64,000 nucleotides of DNA from Pseudomonas fragi (GTDB lineage: Bacteria > Pseudomonadota > Gammaproteobacteria > Pseudomonadales > Pseudomonadaceae). Each line of letters begins with the position of its first letter. The first letter of the stretch is position 1. A program made the translations under genes and the position numbers. Shown piece by piece: positions 1 to 11,079 of this stretch. Below the pieces are notes generated by a model that had not been told where the DNA came from, made no database searches, and saw only the letters and a list, made by a program, of their open reading frames with translations. The stretch is taken from the NCBI RefSeq assembly GCF_900105835.1, contig NZ_LT629783.1, positions 2,404,501-2,468,500 of the forward strand, read 5' to 3'.

Positions 1-857
<857 letters not shown>

Positions 858-968
858 GGGTTTGTCACTCAAATCCGCAGGTCAGTCGGCAAGCTGTCAA
901 TCAGTTTTGTGATGCCCCCGGGGGCCACCGAAGCTCGGGGCCGCCACAGGGCGCAAACAGAAGGCTGA

Positions 969-2105
969 TTAACGGCGCTTGGCCATCTCATTGATGAAGC
1001 GATCGAACAGCGGTGCAACGTCGTTCGGGCCCGGGCTTGCTTCAGGGTGACCCTGGAAGCTGAAAGCACTCTTGTCGGTCAGCTCGATACCTTGCAGGGT
1101 GCCGTCGAACAGCGACTTGTGGATGGCGCGCACATTGGCTGGCAAGCTCGCTTCGTCTACCGCAAAACCGTGGTTCTGGCTGGTGATCATCACAACACCG
1201 GTGTCCAGATCCTGGACCGGGTGGTTAGCACCGTGATGGCCATGACCCATTTTCACGGTCTTGGCGCCGGAAGCCAGGGCCAGCAGCTGGTGGCCCAGGC
1301 AGATACCGAAAACCGGAATCTCGGTGGTCAGTACTTGCTTGATTGCAGTGATCGCGTAGTCGCATGGCTCAGGGTCACCCGGGCCGTTGGACAGGAACAC
1401 GCCGTCCGGGTTGAGTGCCAGAACGTCGCTGGCCGGAGTTTGCGCAGGCACCACGGTCACGCGGCAGCCGCGCTCAACCAGCATGCGCAGGATGTTCCAC
1501 TTTACGCCGTAGTCATAAGCGACCACATGGTAAGGCAGCTCGCTGGCTTCGATGGTCGGGTGACTGTCGGTAGCCAGGTTCCAGACGCTGGAGCGCCACT
1601 CGTAGGCTTTTTCGGTGCTGACGACTTTCGCCAGATCCATGCCTTTCAGGCCCGGGAAGCCGCGAGCAGCTGCGATGGCAGCTTCTTCAGAAATGTTGTC
1701 GCCCGCCATGATGCAACCGTTCTGCGCGCCTTTCTCACGCAGGATGCGCGTCAGGCGGCGAGTGTCGATACCGGCGATGGCCACAACATTGTTGGTTTTC
1801 AGGTAGTCGGCCAGCGACATGGTGTTGCGCCAGTTGCTAGCAACCAGCGGCAGATCACGGATTACCAGACCTGCGGACCAGACACGATCAGACTCGGCGT
1901 CTTCCGGGGTAGTACCGGTGTTGCCAACATGCGGGTAAGTCAGGGTCACGATTTGCTGAGCGTAGGAAGGATCCGTCAGGATCTCCTGGTAGCCAGTCAT
2001 TGCGGTGTTAAACACCACCTCACCAACGGTTTGACCGTCGGCCCCAATGGCTTCGCCGCGAAAAATGCTGCCATCAGCGAGGGCGAGTATGGCTTGCTTA
2101 GTCAA
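969..2105 (-). CDS. carA: Carbamoyl-phosphate synthase small (glutaminase) subunit
   Basis: CarA hydrolyses glutamine and channels ammonia to CarB. The 378-residue product matches the usual family length. Residues 1-150 form the small-chain domain ([31 protein letters not shown]). The C-terminal class I glutamine amidotransferase domain shows the nucleophile elbow [15 protein letters not shown] with its cysteine, and the catalytic His-Glu pair in [11 protein letters not shown]. The gene lies in a carA-carB order with dapB upstream on the same strand, as in other Pseudomonas. A terminator-like hairpin sits about 50 bases before the start (separate entry), suggesting control in the leader. Confidence 0.97.
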   Translation of the reverse strand: MTKQAILALADGSIFRGEAIGADGQTVGEVVFNTAMTGYQEILTDPSYAQQIVTLTYPHVGNTGTTPEDAESDRVWSAGLVIRDLPLVASNWRNTMSLADYLKTNNVVAIAGIDTRRLTRILREKGAQNGCIMAGDNISEEAAIAAARGFPGLKGMDLAKVVSTEKAYEWRSSVWNLATDSHPTIEASELPYHVVAYDYGVKWNILRMLVERGCRVTVVPAQTPASDVLALNPDGVFLSNGPGDPEPCDYAITAIKQVLTTEIPVFGICLGHQLLALASGAKTVKMGHGHHGANHPVQDLDTGVVMITSQNHGFAVDEASLPANVRAIHKSLFDGTLQGIELTDKSAFSFQGHPEASPGPNDVAPLFDRFINEMAKRR

Positions 2106-2150
2106 GAAGACCTCCCGTAAATAAAGCCTGAAAGGGCGATCGCAGGTTGT

Positions 2151-2192
2151 AAAAAAGCGGAGTGACGTATGGACACGTCACCCCGCTTCTTC
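2151..2192 (-). promoter_or_regulatory. Terminator-like hairpin in the carA leader (possible attenuator)
   Basis: Read on the minus strand, arms AGCGGGGTGACGT and ACGTCACTCCGCT pair around a short loop and are followed at once by a run of six T. This has the form of an intrinsic terminator, yet it lies between the dapB terminator and the carA start with no gene ending at it. Two further small hairpins lie upstream, at about 2211-2230 (TTTAGTG/CACTAAA) and 2230-2243 (CTGTA/TACAG). Attenuation of carAB is an inference; nothing here shows what the leader senses. Confidence 0.5.
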
Positions 2193-2316
2193 ATCGAATT
2201 ATCTGCGCGCTTTTAGTGGACACACTAAAGCTGTAGCTTACAGAAAAAGGCTTTTTTGGTCTACCGCTAAAGAGTCTAAAAGACAGGGGAATGCGACAGA
2301 ACATCGCTTAGCGGTT

Positions 2317-2354
2317 AAAAATCGGGCTACTGGCGCGCCAACAGCCCGATTTTA
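2317..2354 (-). terminator. Intrinsic terminator after dapB
   Basis: Arms ATCGGGCT and AGCCCGAT (2321-2328 and 2343-2350) flank the palindromic loop TGGCGCGCCA. T-runs lie on both sides, so the stem could stop transcription either way. It follows the dapB stop by about 15 bases and separates dapB from carA. Confidence 0.85.
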
Positions 2355-2364
2355 CAGAGTTAAC

Positions 2365-3171
<807 letters not shown>

Positions 3172-3181
3172 CTACCGCTCC

Positions 3182-4306
3182 TTAGAGGTCGCCGAAAAAA
3201 CGCTTAACGCCTTCAAACCAGCCAGTGGCGTTTGGCGAATGGCTGCTATCGCCTTCCAGCGTGGTACGGAACTCTTCCATCAGCTCGCGCTGACGACGGC
3301 TCAGTTTAACCGGGGTTTCGATCACTACGCGGCACATCAAATCGCCTGCACCGCCACCGCGTACCGGGGCCACGCCTTTGCCACGCAAACGGAACTGCTT
3401 GCCGCTTTGCGTACCTTCCGGAATTTTCAGCTTGACCCGGCCATCCAGGGTCGGCACTTCAATTTCAGCGCCCAGCGCAGCGTCAGCAAAGTTGATCGGC
3501 ACTTCACAGAACAGATGCTTGCCATCGCGCTGGAAAATCGCGTGCTCGCGTACATCGATCACCACATACAGGTCGCCAGTCGGCCCACCCTGCACGCCCG
3601 CCTCGCCTTCGCCCGACAGACGAATGCGATCACCGGTATCAACGCCCGCAGGCACTTTGACGGAAAGGGTCTTGTACTCTTCTACGCGACCTTCGCCGCG
3701 GCAGCTTTCGCACGGATCAGAAATGACCTTGCCTTGACCGTGACAGCGCGGGCAAGTCTGCTGAACCGCGAAGAAGCCCTGCTGCATGCGCACCTGGCCA
3801 ATACCGCCACAGGTGGTACAGGTCACCGGCGAAGAGCCCTTCTTGGCGCCCGAACCGTCACACGGCTTGCAATTGACCAGCGTAGGAACGCGGATATTGA
3901 CCGTGGTACCGCGCACAGCCTCTTCCAGATCCAGCTCCAGCGTATAGCGCAAATCGCTACCACGCTGCGCGCCGCCCCGGGAGCCGCCACGACCACCGCC
4001 AAAGAAATCGCTGAACACATCACCGAAAATATCGGAGAAGTTCTGACCGCCGAAGCCGGCACCGCCACCACCCATTTGCGGATCAACACCGGCATGGCCG
4101 TATTGATCGTAGGCAGCACGCTTGCTGGAATCCGACAGAACCTCGTAAGCCTCGTTGGCTTCTTTGAACAGCTCTTCCGAAGCCTTGTCATCCGGGTTAC
4201 GGTCCGGGTGATGCTTCATCGCCAGGCGACGATAGGCCTTCTTCAGCTCTACCTCGGTGGAGGTGCGTTCAACACCCAATATTTCGTAATAGTCGCGCTT
4301 TGCCAT
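3182..4306 (-). CDS. dnaJ: Chaperone DnaJ (Hsp40)
   Basis: DnaJ is the co-chaperone that delivers clients to DnaK and triggers its ATPase. The 374-residue protein has the J domain with the HPD motif (KHHPDRNPD), a Gly/Phe-rich linker (about residues 75-115), four zinc-binding CxxCxGxG repeats ([32 protein letters not shown]) and the C-terminal substrate-binding domain. The start was set at the ATG giving [12 protein letters not shown]; an in-frame start six codons upstream has no family support. A 319-base gap separates it from dnaK, so it may have its own promoter. Confidence 0.97.
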   Translation of the reverse strand: MAKRDYYEILGVERTSTEVELKKAYRRLAMKHHPDRNPDDKASEELFKEANEAYEVLSDSSKRAAYDQYGHAGVDPQMGGGGAGFGGQNFSDIFGDVFSDFFGGGRGGSRGGAQRGSDLRYTLELDLEEAVRGTTVNIRVPTLVNCKPCDGSGAKKGSSPVTCTTCGGIGQVRMQQGFFAVQQTCPRCHGQGKVISDPCESCRGEGRVEEYKTLSVKVPAGVDTGDRIRLSGEGEAGVQGGPTGDLYVVIDVREHAIFQRDGKHLFCEVPINFADAALGAEIEVPTLDGRVKLKIPEGTQSGKQFRLRGKGVAPVRGGGAGDLMCRVVIETPVKLSRRQRELMEEFRTTLEGDSSHSPNATGWFEGVKRFFGDL

Positions 4307-4625
4307 AATTCTTTGCACTCTCAAGGACGTTCGACAAAACCCTCCCGAGCCTCGCCAAACCCGCCAAGCCCGAAAGGATCAGACCCGACTCACGTCTTTT
4401 CAACGATATAGGTTTGTGTTTAACAGCCAATGCTTTGGCCGCCAGGAGCGGTTACTTCAGGCCGGAAAACAGGAAAGATCCAGGCCAAACCGCCAGCATT
4501 CGACCTTGTCGCATGCTGTAAAAATTCTGGTACTCCAGACACGCCAACGCGGGAGCAAGCTCCCGCGCGGCGACATCCTACCAGTCACCGCACAAGCGCG
4601 GTCAACCGGGCGACAAACAAGCTGA
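4307..4625. other. Intergenic region between dnaJ and dnaK
   Basis: These 319 bases hold no convincing gene. The clearest structure is an 8-bp GC-rich hairpin (CGCGGGAG at 4548-4555, CTCCCGCG at 4560-4567). It has no T-run and looks more like a decayed REP arm than a terminator. A dnaJ promoter is expected here, but I could not place one with confidence. Confidence 0.5.
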
Positions 4626-6542
4626 TTACTTGTTGTCTTTTACTTCTTCGAACTCAGCGTCGACAACGTCGTCCGCTTTTTCAGCCGAATCAGCTGGCTT
4701 GGCCGCTGCGTCTGCCGGGTTCGCCTGCTCGGCGTACATTTTCTGTGCAACCGGAGCAGACACCTTGGACAGCTCTTCAACCTTGGCTTCGATAGCAGCC
4801 TTGTCGTCGCCTTTAACAGCAGCTTCAAGTGCAACTACAGCAGCTTCGATTGCAGCTTTCTCTTCCTCGGTTACTTTGTCGCCAGCATCGACGATCATTT
4901 TGCGAGTCGAGTGAACCAGTGCGTCGCCCTGGTTACGTGCAGCTGCCAGCTCTTCGAACTTGCGGTCTTCCTCAGCGTTGATCTCGGCATCGCGAACCAT
5001 CTGGGCGATTTCTTCCTCGGACAGACCCGAGTTAGCCTTGATCACGATCGACTGAGACTTGCCAGTCGCCTTGTCTTTTGCACTTACGTGCAGGATGCCG
5101 TTGGCATCGATGTCGAAGGTCACTTCGATCTGAGGCACGCCACGTGGAGCAGGTGGAATGTCAGCCAGGTCGAACTTGCCCAACGACTTGTTCTGTGCGG
5201 CTTGCTTACGCTCGCCTTGCAGCACGTGAATGGTCACTGCGCCCTGGTTATCGTCTGCAGTCGAGAACACTTGCGATTTCTTGGTAGGAATCGTGGTGTT
5301 TTTCTCGATCAGGGCAGTCATTACGCCGCCCATGGTTTCGATACCCAGAGTCAGCGGGCTCACGTCCAGCAACAGAACGTCTTTAACATCACCGGCCAAT
5401 ACCGCGCCCTGGATGGCAGCACCCATTGCAACAGCTTCGTCCGGGTTCACGTCTTTACGTGCTTCCTTGCCGAAGAACTCGGTTACCAGCTTCTGTACCA
5501 GCGGCATACGAGTCTGGCCACCGACCAGGATCACGTCGTTGATCGAACCAACGTCGATACCGGCGTCTTTCAGCGCGATGCGGCAAGGCTCGATGGTGCG
5601 TTGAACCAGGTCTTCAACCAGCGATTCCAGCTTGGCGCGCGAAATTTTCACGTTCAAGTGCTTAGGACCGGTGGCATCTGCAGTGATGTAAGGCAGATTC
5701 ACGTCAGTCGACTGGCTCGAAGACAGTTCGATCTTGGCTTTTTCCGCAGCTTCTTTCAGACGCTGCATCGCCAGCGGGTCACCTTTGAGGTTCATGCCGC
5801 TTTCTTTCTTGAACTCATCAACCAGGTAGTCGATCAGACGGATGTCAAAGTCTTCACCACCCAGGAACGTGTCACCGTTGGTTGCCAGCACTTCAAACTG
5901 GTGCTCGCCATCCACTTCGGCAATTTCAATGACCGACACGTCGAAAGTACCGCCACCCAGGTCATAAACGATGACAGTGTGGTCGCCTTTCGCTTTATCC
6001 ATACCGTAAGCCAGAGCAGCTGCGGTTGGTTCGTTGATGATGCGTTTTACGTCCAGGCCCGCGATACGGCCGGCGTCTTTGGTCGCCTGACGCTGGCTGT
6101 CGTTGAAGTAGGCCGGAACGGTAATCACCGCTTCAGTCACTGGCTCGCCGAGGTAGTCTTCGGCGGTTTTCTTCATTTTCTTCAGAATTTCAGCCGAGAT
6201 TTGTGGCGGAGCCATTTTCTGGCCGTTCACTTCAACCCAAGCGTCGCCGTTGTCAGCCTTGGCGATTTTGTACGGAACCATCTGAATGTCTTTCTGTACA
6301 ACTTCTTCGTCAAAACGACGACCGATCAGACGCTTCACCGCGTACAGGGTGTTATGCGGATTGGTCACTGCCTGACGCTTGGCCGACTGGCCAACCAGAA
6401 TTTCACCATCATTGGCATACGCAACGATCGACGGCGTGGTACGCGCGCCTTCTGCGTTTTCAATAACTTTAGCTTTACCGTTTTCCAGAACCGACACACA
6501 CGAGTTGGTGGTCCCGAGGTCAATACCGATAATTCTACCCAT
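4626..6542 (-). CDS. dnaK: Molecular chaperone DnaK (Hsp70)
   Basis: DnaK binds unfolded segments in an ATP-driven cycle with DnaJ and GrpE. The 638-residue protein has the actin-like ATPase domain (phosphate-binding [12 protein letters not shown] at the start, [13 protein letters not shown] near residue 195, [10 protein letters not shown] near 340), the linker [14 protein letters not shown], the beta-sandwich substrate domain and the helical lid. The C-terminus ends in an acidic tail ([14 protein letters not shown]). It lies 100 bases after grpE and probably shares the heat-shock promoter upstream of grpE. Confidence 0.98.
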   Translation of the reverse strand: MGRIIGIDLGTTNSCVSVLENGKAKVIENAEGARTTPSIVAYANDGEILVGQSAKRQAVTNPHNTLYAVKRLIGRRFDEEVVQKDIQMVPYKIAKADNGDAWVEVNGQKMAPPQISAEILKKMKKTAEDYLGEPVTEAVITVPAYFNDSQRQATKDAGRIAGLDVKRIINEPTAAALAYGMDKAKGDHTVIVYDLGGGTFDVSVIEIAEVDGEHQFEVLATNGDTFLGGEDFDIRLIDYLVDEFKKESGMNLKGDPLAMQRLKEAAEKAKIELSSSQSTDVNLPYITADATGPKHLNVKISRAKLESLVEDLVQRTIEPCRIALKDAGIDVGSINDVILVGGQTRMPLVQKLVTEFFGKEARKDVNPDEAVAMGAAIQGAVLAGDVKDVLLLDVSPLTLGIETMGGVMTALIEKNTTIPTKKSQVFSTADDNQGAVTIHVLQGERKQAAQNKSLGKFDLADIPPAPRGVPQIEVTFDIDANGILHVSAKDKATGKSQSIVIKANSGLSEEEIAQMVRDAEINAEEDRKFEELAAARNQGDALVHSTRKMIVDAGDKVTEEEKAAIEAAVVALEAAVKGDDKAAIEAKVEELSKVSAPVAQKMYAEQANPADAAAKPADSAEKADDVVDAEFEEVKDNK

Positions 6543-6642
6543 GTTTACTCTCCCTAAATTTGAATTTTGTTGCCGCAGCAGTAATGACCAACTGCGGCAC
6601 TGCTTAACGCTTGACTTCTAAATGGGGGCCTTGCGGCCGATT

Positions 6643-7197
6643 TCAAGCCTGCTCGTCAATCGATGGCGAAACCGGCGCTGGCGCCTTGCTGACTACGACC
6701 ATAGCCGGGCGCAGCAAGCGACCATTGAGCTGATAGCCTTTTTGAAACACCTTGAGCACACTGTTTGGCTCCACGTCAGCGCTTTCCTGCATGGCCATCG
6801 CCTGGTGATGCTCGGCATTGAAGGGTTCGCCGTGCGGATCAATCGCTTCCAACTGGTAACGCTTCAGGGTGTCCTGGAACATTTTCAGGGTCAGCTCGAT
6901 CCCTTCACGCATCGGGCGAATGTTCTCGTCGTCCGCACTGGACAATTCAAGACCGCGCTCCAGGCTGTCGATCACCGGCAACAGGTCGCCAGCGAACTTT
7001 TCCAGCGCAAACTTGTGCGCCTTCTCAACATCCAGCTCGGCGCGACGGCGAACATTCTGCAGATCGGCAGCTACGCGCAGAGCCTGATCGTTAGCGGCTG
7101 CCAGCTGCTCTTCAAGCACCTGCACGCGGGTTGCCAGATCTTCGCCAGCTACTTCGGCTTCCTGGTTCTGCGTATCCATAGTCTGTTCGTCTGCCAT
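6643..7197 (-). CDS. grpE: Nucleotide exchange factor GrpE
   Basis: GrpE releases ADP from DnaK. The 184-residue protein starts with an acidic, disordered segment, then a long coiled coil ([17 protein letters not shown] onward, about residues 22-75) and the C-terminal beta domain with the family pattern containing [23 protein letters not shown]. It is the first gene of the grpE-dnaK run, is divergent from recN, and has a near-perfect sigma-32 promoter 54-82 bases upstream. Confidence 0.97.
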   Translation of the reverse strand: MADEQTMDTQNQEAEVAGEDLATRVQVLEEQLAAANDQALRVAADLQNVRRRAELDVEKAHKFALEKFAGDLLPVIDSLERGLELSSADDENIRPMREGIELTLKMFQDTLKRYQLEAIDPHGEPFNAEHHQAMAMQESADVEPNSVLKVFQKGYQLNGRLLRPAMVVVSKAPAPVSPSIDEQA

Positions 7198-7250
7198 AGA
7201 TTTCTCCTTTCAAACATCGTCCGCGAGCTCGACTCGCGCTTGTGCCAAGG

Positions 7251-7279
7251 TATATGGGGTCGCAATTCTCAGGTTCAAG
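7251..7279 (-). promoter_or_regulatory. Sigma-32 (RpoH) heat-shock promoter of grpE-dnaK
   Basis: On the minus strand CTTGAA (7274-7279) and CCCCATATA (7251-7259) are separated by 14 bases. This matches the known RpoH consensus CTTGAA-N13-17-CCCCATnT essentially perfectly. It lies just upstream of grpE in the grpE-recN intergenic space. Confidence 0.92.
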
Positions 7280-7409
7280 AGCCAAAAAACCATAAAAGGC
7301 ATGTTTGCCCCCTCACCCTGCCCCAGCTGAAAAAACCAAACGAGCTAAGAACCCGATAAAAACAAGCAAATCGAACTAAGCGCAACCATTGTCAGCAGGA
7401 AACAAAACA

Positions 7410-7425
7410 CTGTATAAATAACCAG
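7410..7425 (+). promoter_or_regulatory. LexA box (SOS operator) of recN
   Basis: CTGTATAAATAACCAG fits the LexA pattern CTG-N10-CAG with the AT-rich centre typical of gamma-proteobacterial SOS boxes. It ends 24 bases before the recN ATG, overlapping the expected -10/start region, so bound LexA would block recN transcription. Confidence 0.9.
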
Positions 7426-7449
7426 ACATTACGTTTTGGAGCAGCTCCC

Positions 7450-9132
7450 ATGCTGGTGCACCTGTCCGTACACAACTACGCCATCGTTGAACATCTCGAT
7501 CTGGAACTGGATCGCGGGATGAGTGTAATCACTGGCGAGACTGGCGCCGGCAAATCGATCATGCTCGATGCATTGGGCCTCACCCTTGGCGACCGCGCCG
7601 ACAGCGGCGTCGTGCGCCCCGGAGCCGACAAGGCCGATATCCTGGCCACGTTCGACCTGCAGGACATCCCCGAAGCCCGGGCCTGGCTGGCCGAGCGCGA
7701 CCTTGAAGGCGACGGCCCGTGCATCCTGCGCCGGGTCATCACCGCCGAAGGCCGCTCGCGCAGCTATATCAACGGCACGCCCTGCCCCCAGGGCGACCTC
7801 AAAGCACTGGGCGAGCTGCTGATCGACATCCACAGTCAGCATGAACACCAGTCGCTGCTCAAGCCCGACACCCACCGTCGCCTGCTCGACGAATTCGCCG
7901 GCGCCACCGACCTGGCCCGCCAGGTGCAACTGGCGGCACAACGCTGGCGCCAGACCAAACAAGAGCTTGAGCACCTGTCCAACTCTGGCGATGAACAGCG
8001 CGCACGCCATCAACTGTTGAGCTATCAGCTTGAAGAGCTGGAAACACTCTCTCTGGGTGAGAACGAACTGGAAGAGCTGGAGCAGGAACACAAAAACCTG
8101 ACCAACGCCGAAACCCTGCTGACCATCTGCCGACAAGTGGTCGAGCAATGCAGCGAAAGCGATTCCGGCAATGTGCTCAATGCACTGACAGCCAGCCTCA
8201 ACCGCCTCTCAAGCATCAACAGCAACTCGGGCTCGCTGGGCGAAGCCACTGACCTGCTGGCCAGCGCACAGATTCAGGTCGAAGAGGCGGTGGGGGAACT
8301 CAACCGCTTTATCGACCACTTCGACGCCGACCCGGGCCGCCTGCAGTACCTCGAAGAGCGGCTCGACACCATTTATACCCTGGCGCGCAAACATCGGGTC
8401 CAGCCCACCGAAGTGGCCGCCCTGCAGCAAAAACTGCTGGATGAGCTGGAGACCCTCAACGCCAACGATGAAAACATCGAGCGCCTGGCCAATGAGCTGA
8501 CGTCCTTTACCCGCCACTATCAAGAGTGCGCACGGGAACTGAGCAATCTGCGCAGCCTGGCCGCAACACGCCTGAGCACTGCCGTAGAAGAAGAGATCCA
8601 GCGCCTGGGCATGCCCGGGGGCCGCTTTGTGATCGAACTGCGCCCACAAGCCAGCAGTGATCCCGCCCCCCACGGCCTGGAGCAGGTTGAACTGCTGGTC
8701 AGCGCCAACCCCGGCCAACCCCTCAAGGCCCTGGCCAAGGTTGCCTCGGGCGGCGAACTATCGCGTATCAGCCTGGCCATTCAGGTGATCACCGCACAAA
8801 CTTCCCGCGTACCGACCCTGGTCTTCGACGAAGTAGACGTGGGCATTGGCGGGCCGACTGCAGAGATCGTCGGGCAACTGCTGCGCCGCCTGGGCGAGCG
8901 CGGTCAGGTGCTGACGGTCACTCACTTGCCGCAAGTGGCCGCGCAGTGCCATCAGCATCTGTTTGTCCACAAGGTGCGCGAAAGTGAGACCACCCGCACT
9001 GCCGTGGCCAAACTGAGCAAAAAAGAGCGCGTCGAAGAGGTCGCCCGCATGCTTGGCGGTATCGACCTGACCAAGGAATCCCTGGCCCACGCCAAAAAGA
9101 TGGTGATCACGGCGAAGAATCTTGCGGCTTAA
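7450..9132 (+). CDS. recN: DNA repair protein RecN
   Basis: RecN is an SMC-like ATPase that helps repair double-strand breaks. The 560-residue protein has the N-terminal Walker A loop (ITGETGAGKSIML, about residue 30), two coiled-coil arms (about 150-360), and the C-terminal half-ATPase with signature VASGGELSRISLA and Walker B TLVFDEVDVGIGG. Its length is typical. The ATG follows a LexA box by 24 bases, indicating SOS induction, and the gene is divergent from grpE. Confidence 0.97.
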   Translation: MLVHLSVHNYAIVEHLDLELDRGMSVITGETGAGKSIMLDALGLTLGDRADSGVVRPGADKADILATFDLQDIPEARAWLAERDLEGDGPCILRRVITAEGRSRSYINGTPCPQGDLKALGELLIDIHSQHEHQSLLKPDTHRRLLDEFAGATDLARQVQLAAQRWRQTKQELEHLSNSGDEQRARHQLLSYQLEELETLSLGENELEELEQEHKNLTNAETLLTICRQVVEQCSESDSGNVLNALTASLNRLSSINSNSGSLGEATDLLASAQIQVEEAVGELNRFIDHFDADPGRLQYLEERLDTIYTLARKHRVQPTEVAALQQKLLDELETLNANDENIERLANELTSFTRHYQECARELSNLRSLAATRLSTAVEEEIQRLGMPGGRFVIELRPQASSDPAPHGLEQVELLVSANPGQPLKALAKVASGGELSRISLAIQVITAQTSRVPTLVFDEVDVGIGGPTAEIVGQLLRRLGERGQVLTVTHLPQVAAQCHQHLFVHKVRESETTRTAVAKLSKKERVEEVARMLGGIDLTKESLAHAKKMVITAKNLAA

Positions 9133-9167
9133 CGACGAACGGTCATGAAATAACCGGTATCAGAAAG

Positions 9168-9200
9168 CACGAAGGCGGCCCTTGGGCCGCCTTCGATCGT
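9168..9200 (+). terminator. Hairpin terminator between converging recN and fur
   Basis: Arms CGAAGGCGGCC (9170-9180) and GGCCGCCTTCG (9185-9195) form an 11-bp GC-rich stem with a four-base loop. The genes converge here, so it probably serves both strands. The T-runs on either side are short. Confidence 0.7.
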
Positions 9201-9230
9201 TTCGCGAACCGTAATTCGCGTGACATGCTC

Positions 9231-9644
9231 TTACTTGGCCTTCTTGCGCACGTACAGCACCAAGTTGTGATCCACCAACTCGACACCGTGCTTGGCTGCA
9301 ATGGCGTGCTGCAGTTTTTCGATGTCTTCGTCGAAAAACTCGATCACTTCACCGCTGTCCACGTTGACCATATGGTCGTGGTGGCCGCCGTCAGCATCAG
9401 CCAATTCAAAGACAGCATGACCGCCATCGAAATTATGGCGAATCACCAGCCCTGCTGACTCAAACTGGGTCAGTACACGGTAAACCGTGGCCAGACCGAC
9501 GTCCTCGCCCGCTTGCATAAGTGCCTTGTAAACATCCTCGGCGCTCATGTGACGCTGCTCTGCAGAGTCAAGCATCTGTAGAATTTTGACTCGTGGCAGA
9601 GTCACCTTAAGTCCGGCCTTACGTAGTTCGCTATTTTCAACCAT
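9231..9644 (-). CDS. fur: Ferric uptake regulator Fur
   Basis: Fur represses iron-uptake genes when loaded with Fe(II). The 137-residue protein has the winged-helix DNA-binding half (LKVTLPRVKILQML; DVGLATVYRVLTQFE) and the dimerisation/metal half with the HHDHM cluster (GGHHDHMVNVDSGEVIEF). The chosen ATG gives MVENSELRKAGLKVT; the 32 in-frame codons upstream look like leader sequence. The protein has no cysteine at all, so it lacks the CxxC structural zinc site of E. coli Fur, in line with the CxxC-less Fur known in Pseudomonas. It is divergent from bamE. Confidence 0.97.
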   Translation of the reverse strand: MVENSELRKAGLKVTLPRVKILQMLDSAEQRHMSAEDVYKALMQAGEDVGLATVYRVLTQFESAGLVIRHNFDGGHAVFELADADGGHHDHMVNVDSGEVIEFFDEDIEKLQHAIAAKHGVELVDHNLVLYVRKKAK

Positions 9645-9742
9645 GGTTAGCTTTCTCGCGGAAGCCGCTTCGCAGCTTCTCTTAATACGGGTATGATCGG
9701 CGTTTACGTTGTCCCAGCCAAGATAGTGGAAGTCGCCCACCG

Positions 9743-10270
9743 ATGCAAAACACCAAGCTCTTGCTAACCAGTTTCACCTTTGTGGGACTGCTCGCACTCG
9801 CCGGTTGTTCATTCCCCGGGGTTTACAAAATCGACATCCAACAGGGCAATGTCGTCACGCAGGACATGATAAACCAGTTACGCCCGGGAATGACCCGCCG
9901 GCAAGTGCGGTTTATCATGGGTAATGCCCTGCTGACCGATACATTCCACCCTGATCGCTGGGATTACCTGTATAGCCTGCAGCCCGGCGGCGGTGAACGC
10001 CAACAGGAACGCATCAGTGTGTTCTTCAACCAGAACGACCAGCTCGTGAGCCTGTCAGGTGACTTCAAGCCTGGCGTCAGCCGCGACGAAGCCATTCTCG
10101 GCAAAACCGGTGGCACAGACGTGACCGAACCGGCGACTCAAGCTCCAGCCGAGAAGAGCGAAGTTCCAGCCAAGCCTGGTTCGTTGCTTGATCAGATCCA
10201 GAAGGACGTGGACGGTGTTGAAACCGTACCGGTTCCTACGCCAGAACCTCTAGATACCACCGAGCAATAA
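9743..10270 (+). CDS. bamE: Outer-membrane assembly lipoprotein BamE (OmlA)
   Basis: BamE is a small lipoprotein of the Bam complex, which inserts beta-barrel proteins in the outer membrane. The 175-residue protein has a lipoprotein signal peptide ending in the lipobox LALAGC (Cys at about residue 22). The SmpA/OmlA domain follows, with the hallmark [23 protein letters not shown] and DRWDYLYS. The tail from about residue 120 is a Pro/Ala/Glu-rich extension that E. coli BamE lacks. Divergence from fur is the usual Pseudomonas arrangement (omlA-fur). Confidence 0.96.
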   Translation: MQNTKLLLTSFTFVGLLALAGCSFPGVYKIDIQQGNVVTQDMINQLRPGMTRRQVRFIMGNALLTDTFHPDRWDYLYSLQPGGGERQQERISVFFNQNDQLVSLSGDFKPGVSRDEAILGKTGGTDVTEPATQAPAEKSEVPAKPGSLLDQIQKDVDGVETVPVPTPEPLDTTEQ

Positions 10271-10281
10271 ACGCCCGGTAC

Positions 10282-10309
10282 AAAAAAGCCCGGCATGCCG
10301 GGCTTTTTG
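10282..10309 (+). terminator. Bidirectional terminator between bamE and rnfH
   Basis: A perfect stem, AGCCCGGC/GCCGGGCT (about 10288-10304), is preceded by six A and followed by five T. It lies 12 bases after the bamE stop and before the converging rnfH stop. Confidence 0.92.
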
Positions 10310-10327
10310 TTGCCTGCCATAAAGCTG

Positions 10328-10645
10328 TCAGGACTGGCTAAGGCGCTTGGCCTCGGCAGCCTTGGCCGCACGCTGGCGGCGAATCTCCTTGGGGTCGGCC
10401 AACAGCGCACGATACAGTTCGATGCGCTCCCCGGCCTGTAGCACCCGGGTATCAGGGTCAGCCACCTGTTTGCCGAAAATCCCCACCGGGCAATTGGCCA
10501 GGTCAACCTCTGGAAACTCGCGCCCGATGCCCGACGCCAATACCGCAGCCCGCACCGTCGTGCCTTGGGCCACCATCACGGTCAGCAGGCACTGGCGATC
10601 AACAGCGGCGTAAACCACCTCAGCTTCGATCACGGGCTCAGCCAT
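10328..10645 (-). CDS. RnfH family Ub-like protein
   Basis: The 105-residue product belongs to the RnfH/YfjF family of small beta-grasp proteins; their role is not settled. The core reads VIEAEVVYAAVDRQ through VGIFGKQVADPDTRVLQAGERIELYRALLADPKEIRRQRA, and the last segment is the family hallmark. The start was placed at the ATG giving MAEPVIEAEV, 8 bases inside the end of the upstream ratA gene; the in-frame codons further upstream belong to ratA sequence. The ratA-rnfH pairing with smpB nearby is a conserved gammaproteobacterial arrangement. Confidence 0.9.
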   Translation of the reverse strand: MAEPVIEAEVVYAAVDRQCLLTVMVAQGTTVRAAVLASGIGREFPEVDLANCPVGIFGKQVADPDTRVLQAGERIELYRALLADPKEIRRQRAAKAAEAKRLSQS

Positions 10646-11072
10646 ACAGCTGTTTGGCGCGCTGGCAGAAAGCATCCACCAGCGTATTGGCCGCCTGATT
10701 GAACAAAGGCCCCAGAGTCGCCTTGACGATGGCTCCGGCGTAATCAAAGGTCATGTCCAGGCTGATCTTGCACGCCTTGTCACCCAGGGGCTTGAACACC
10801 CACACGCCGTGCAGCTTGGTAAACGGGCCTTCTTCAAGGTTCATCTCGATGGACTGCCCGGGCACCAGGGTGTTGCGCGTGACAAAGTGCTGGCTCAAGC
10901 CGCCCTTGGCCACGCCCAGGCTGGCGCGCATCAGAACTTCAGTGCTTTCCAGGATTTCGGCAGACGAGCACCACGGCAAAAACTGCGGGTAGCTCGCAAC
11001 ATCGTTCACCAGGTCATACAGCGCCTGGGCTGGATAAGGCAACAAGGCAGAGCGTTGGATATGGGTAGTCAT
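10638..11072 (-). CDS. ratA: RatA/Coq10 family protein (START-like)
   Basis: The 144-residue protein is a START/polyketide-cyclase fold member of the RatA/COQ10 family. E. coli RatA has been described as blocking 70S ribosome assembly, while the eukaryotic homologue COQ10 binds ubiquinone, so the physiological role is debated. Key segments are YDLVNDVASYPQFLPWC near the N-terminus and FNQAANTLVDAFCQRAKQLYG at the end. The start is MTTHIQRSALLPYPA. Its last 8 bases overlap rnfH, showing tight co-transcription. I see nothing that makes this copy a classical toxin-antitoxin pair. Confidence 0.93.
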   Translation of the reverse strand: MTTHIQRSALLPYPAQALYDLVNDVASYPQFLPWCSSAEILESTEVLMRASLGVAKGGLSQHFVTRNTLVPGQSIEMNLEEGPFTKLHGVWVFKPLGDKACKISLDMTFDYAGAIVKATLGPLFNQAANTLVDAFCQRAKQLYG

Positions 11073-11079
11073 GTCAGCG

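Noticed and set aside
4911..6557. 548-codon plus-strand frame antisense to dnaK
   Set aside because: It is an exact shadow of dnaK, which has unmistakable family motifs over its whole length. Low-GC-start high-GC genomes give many such frames.
10638..11072. RatA with RnfH as a toxin-antitoxin system
   Set aside because: The pair is a conserved core arrangement in gammaproteobacteria, far from mobile DNA, and the family includes COQ10-like quinone-binding proteins; context gives no support for a toxin role.
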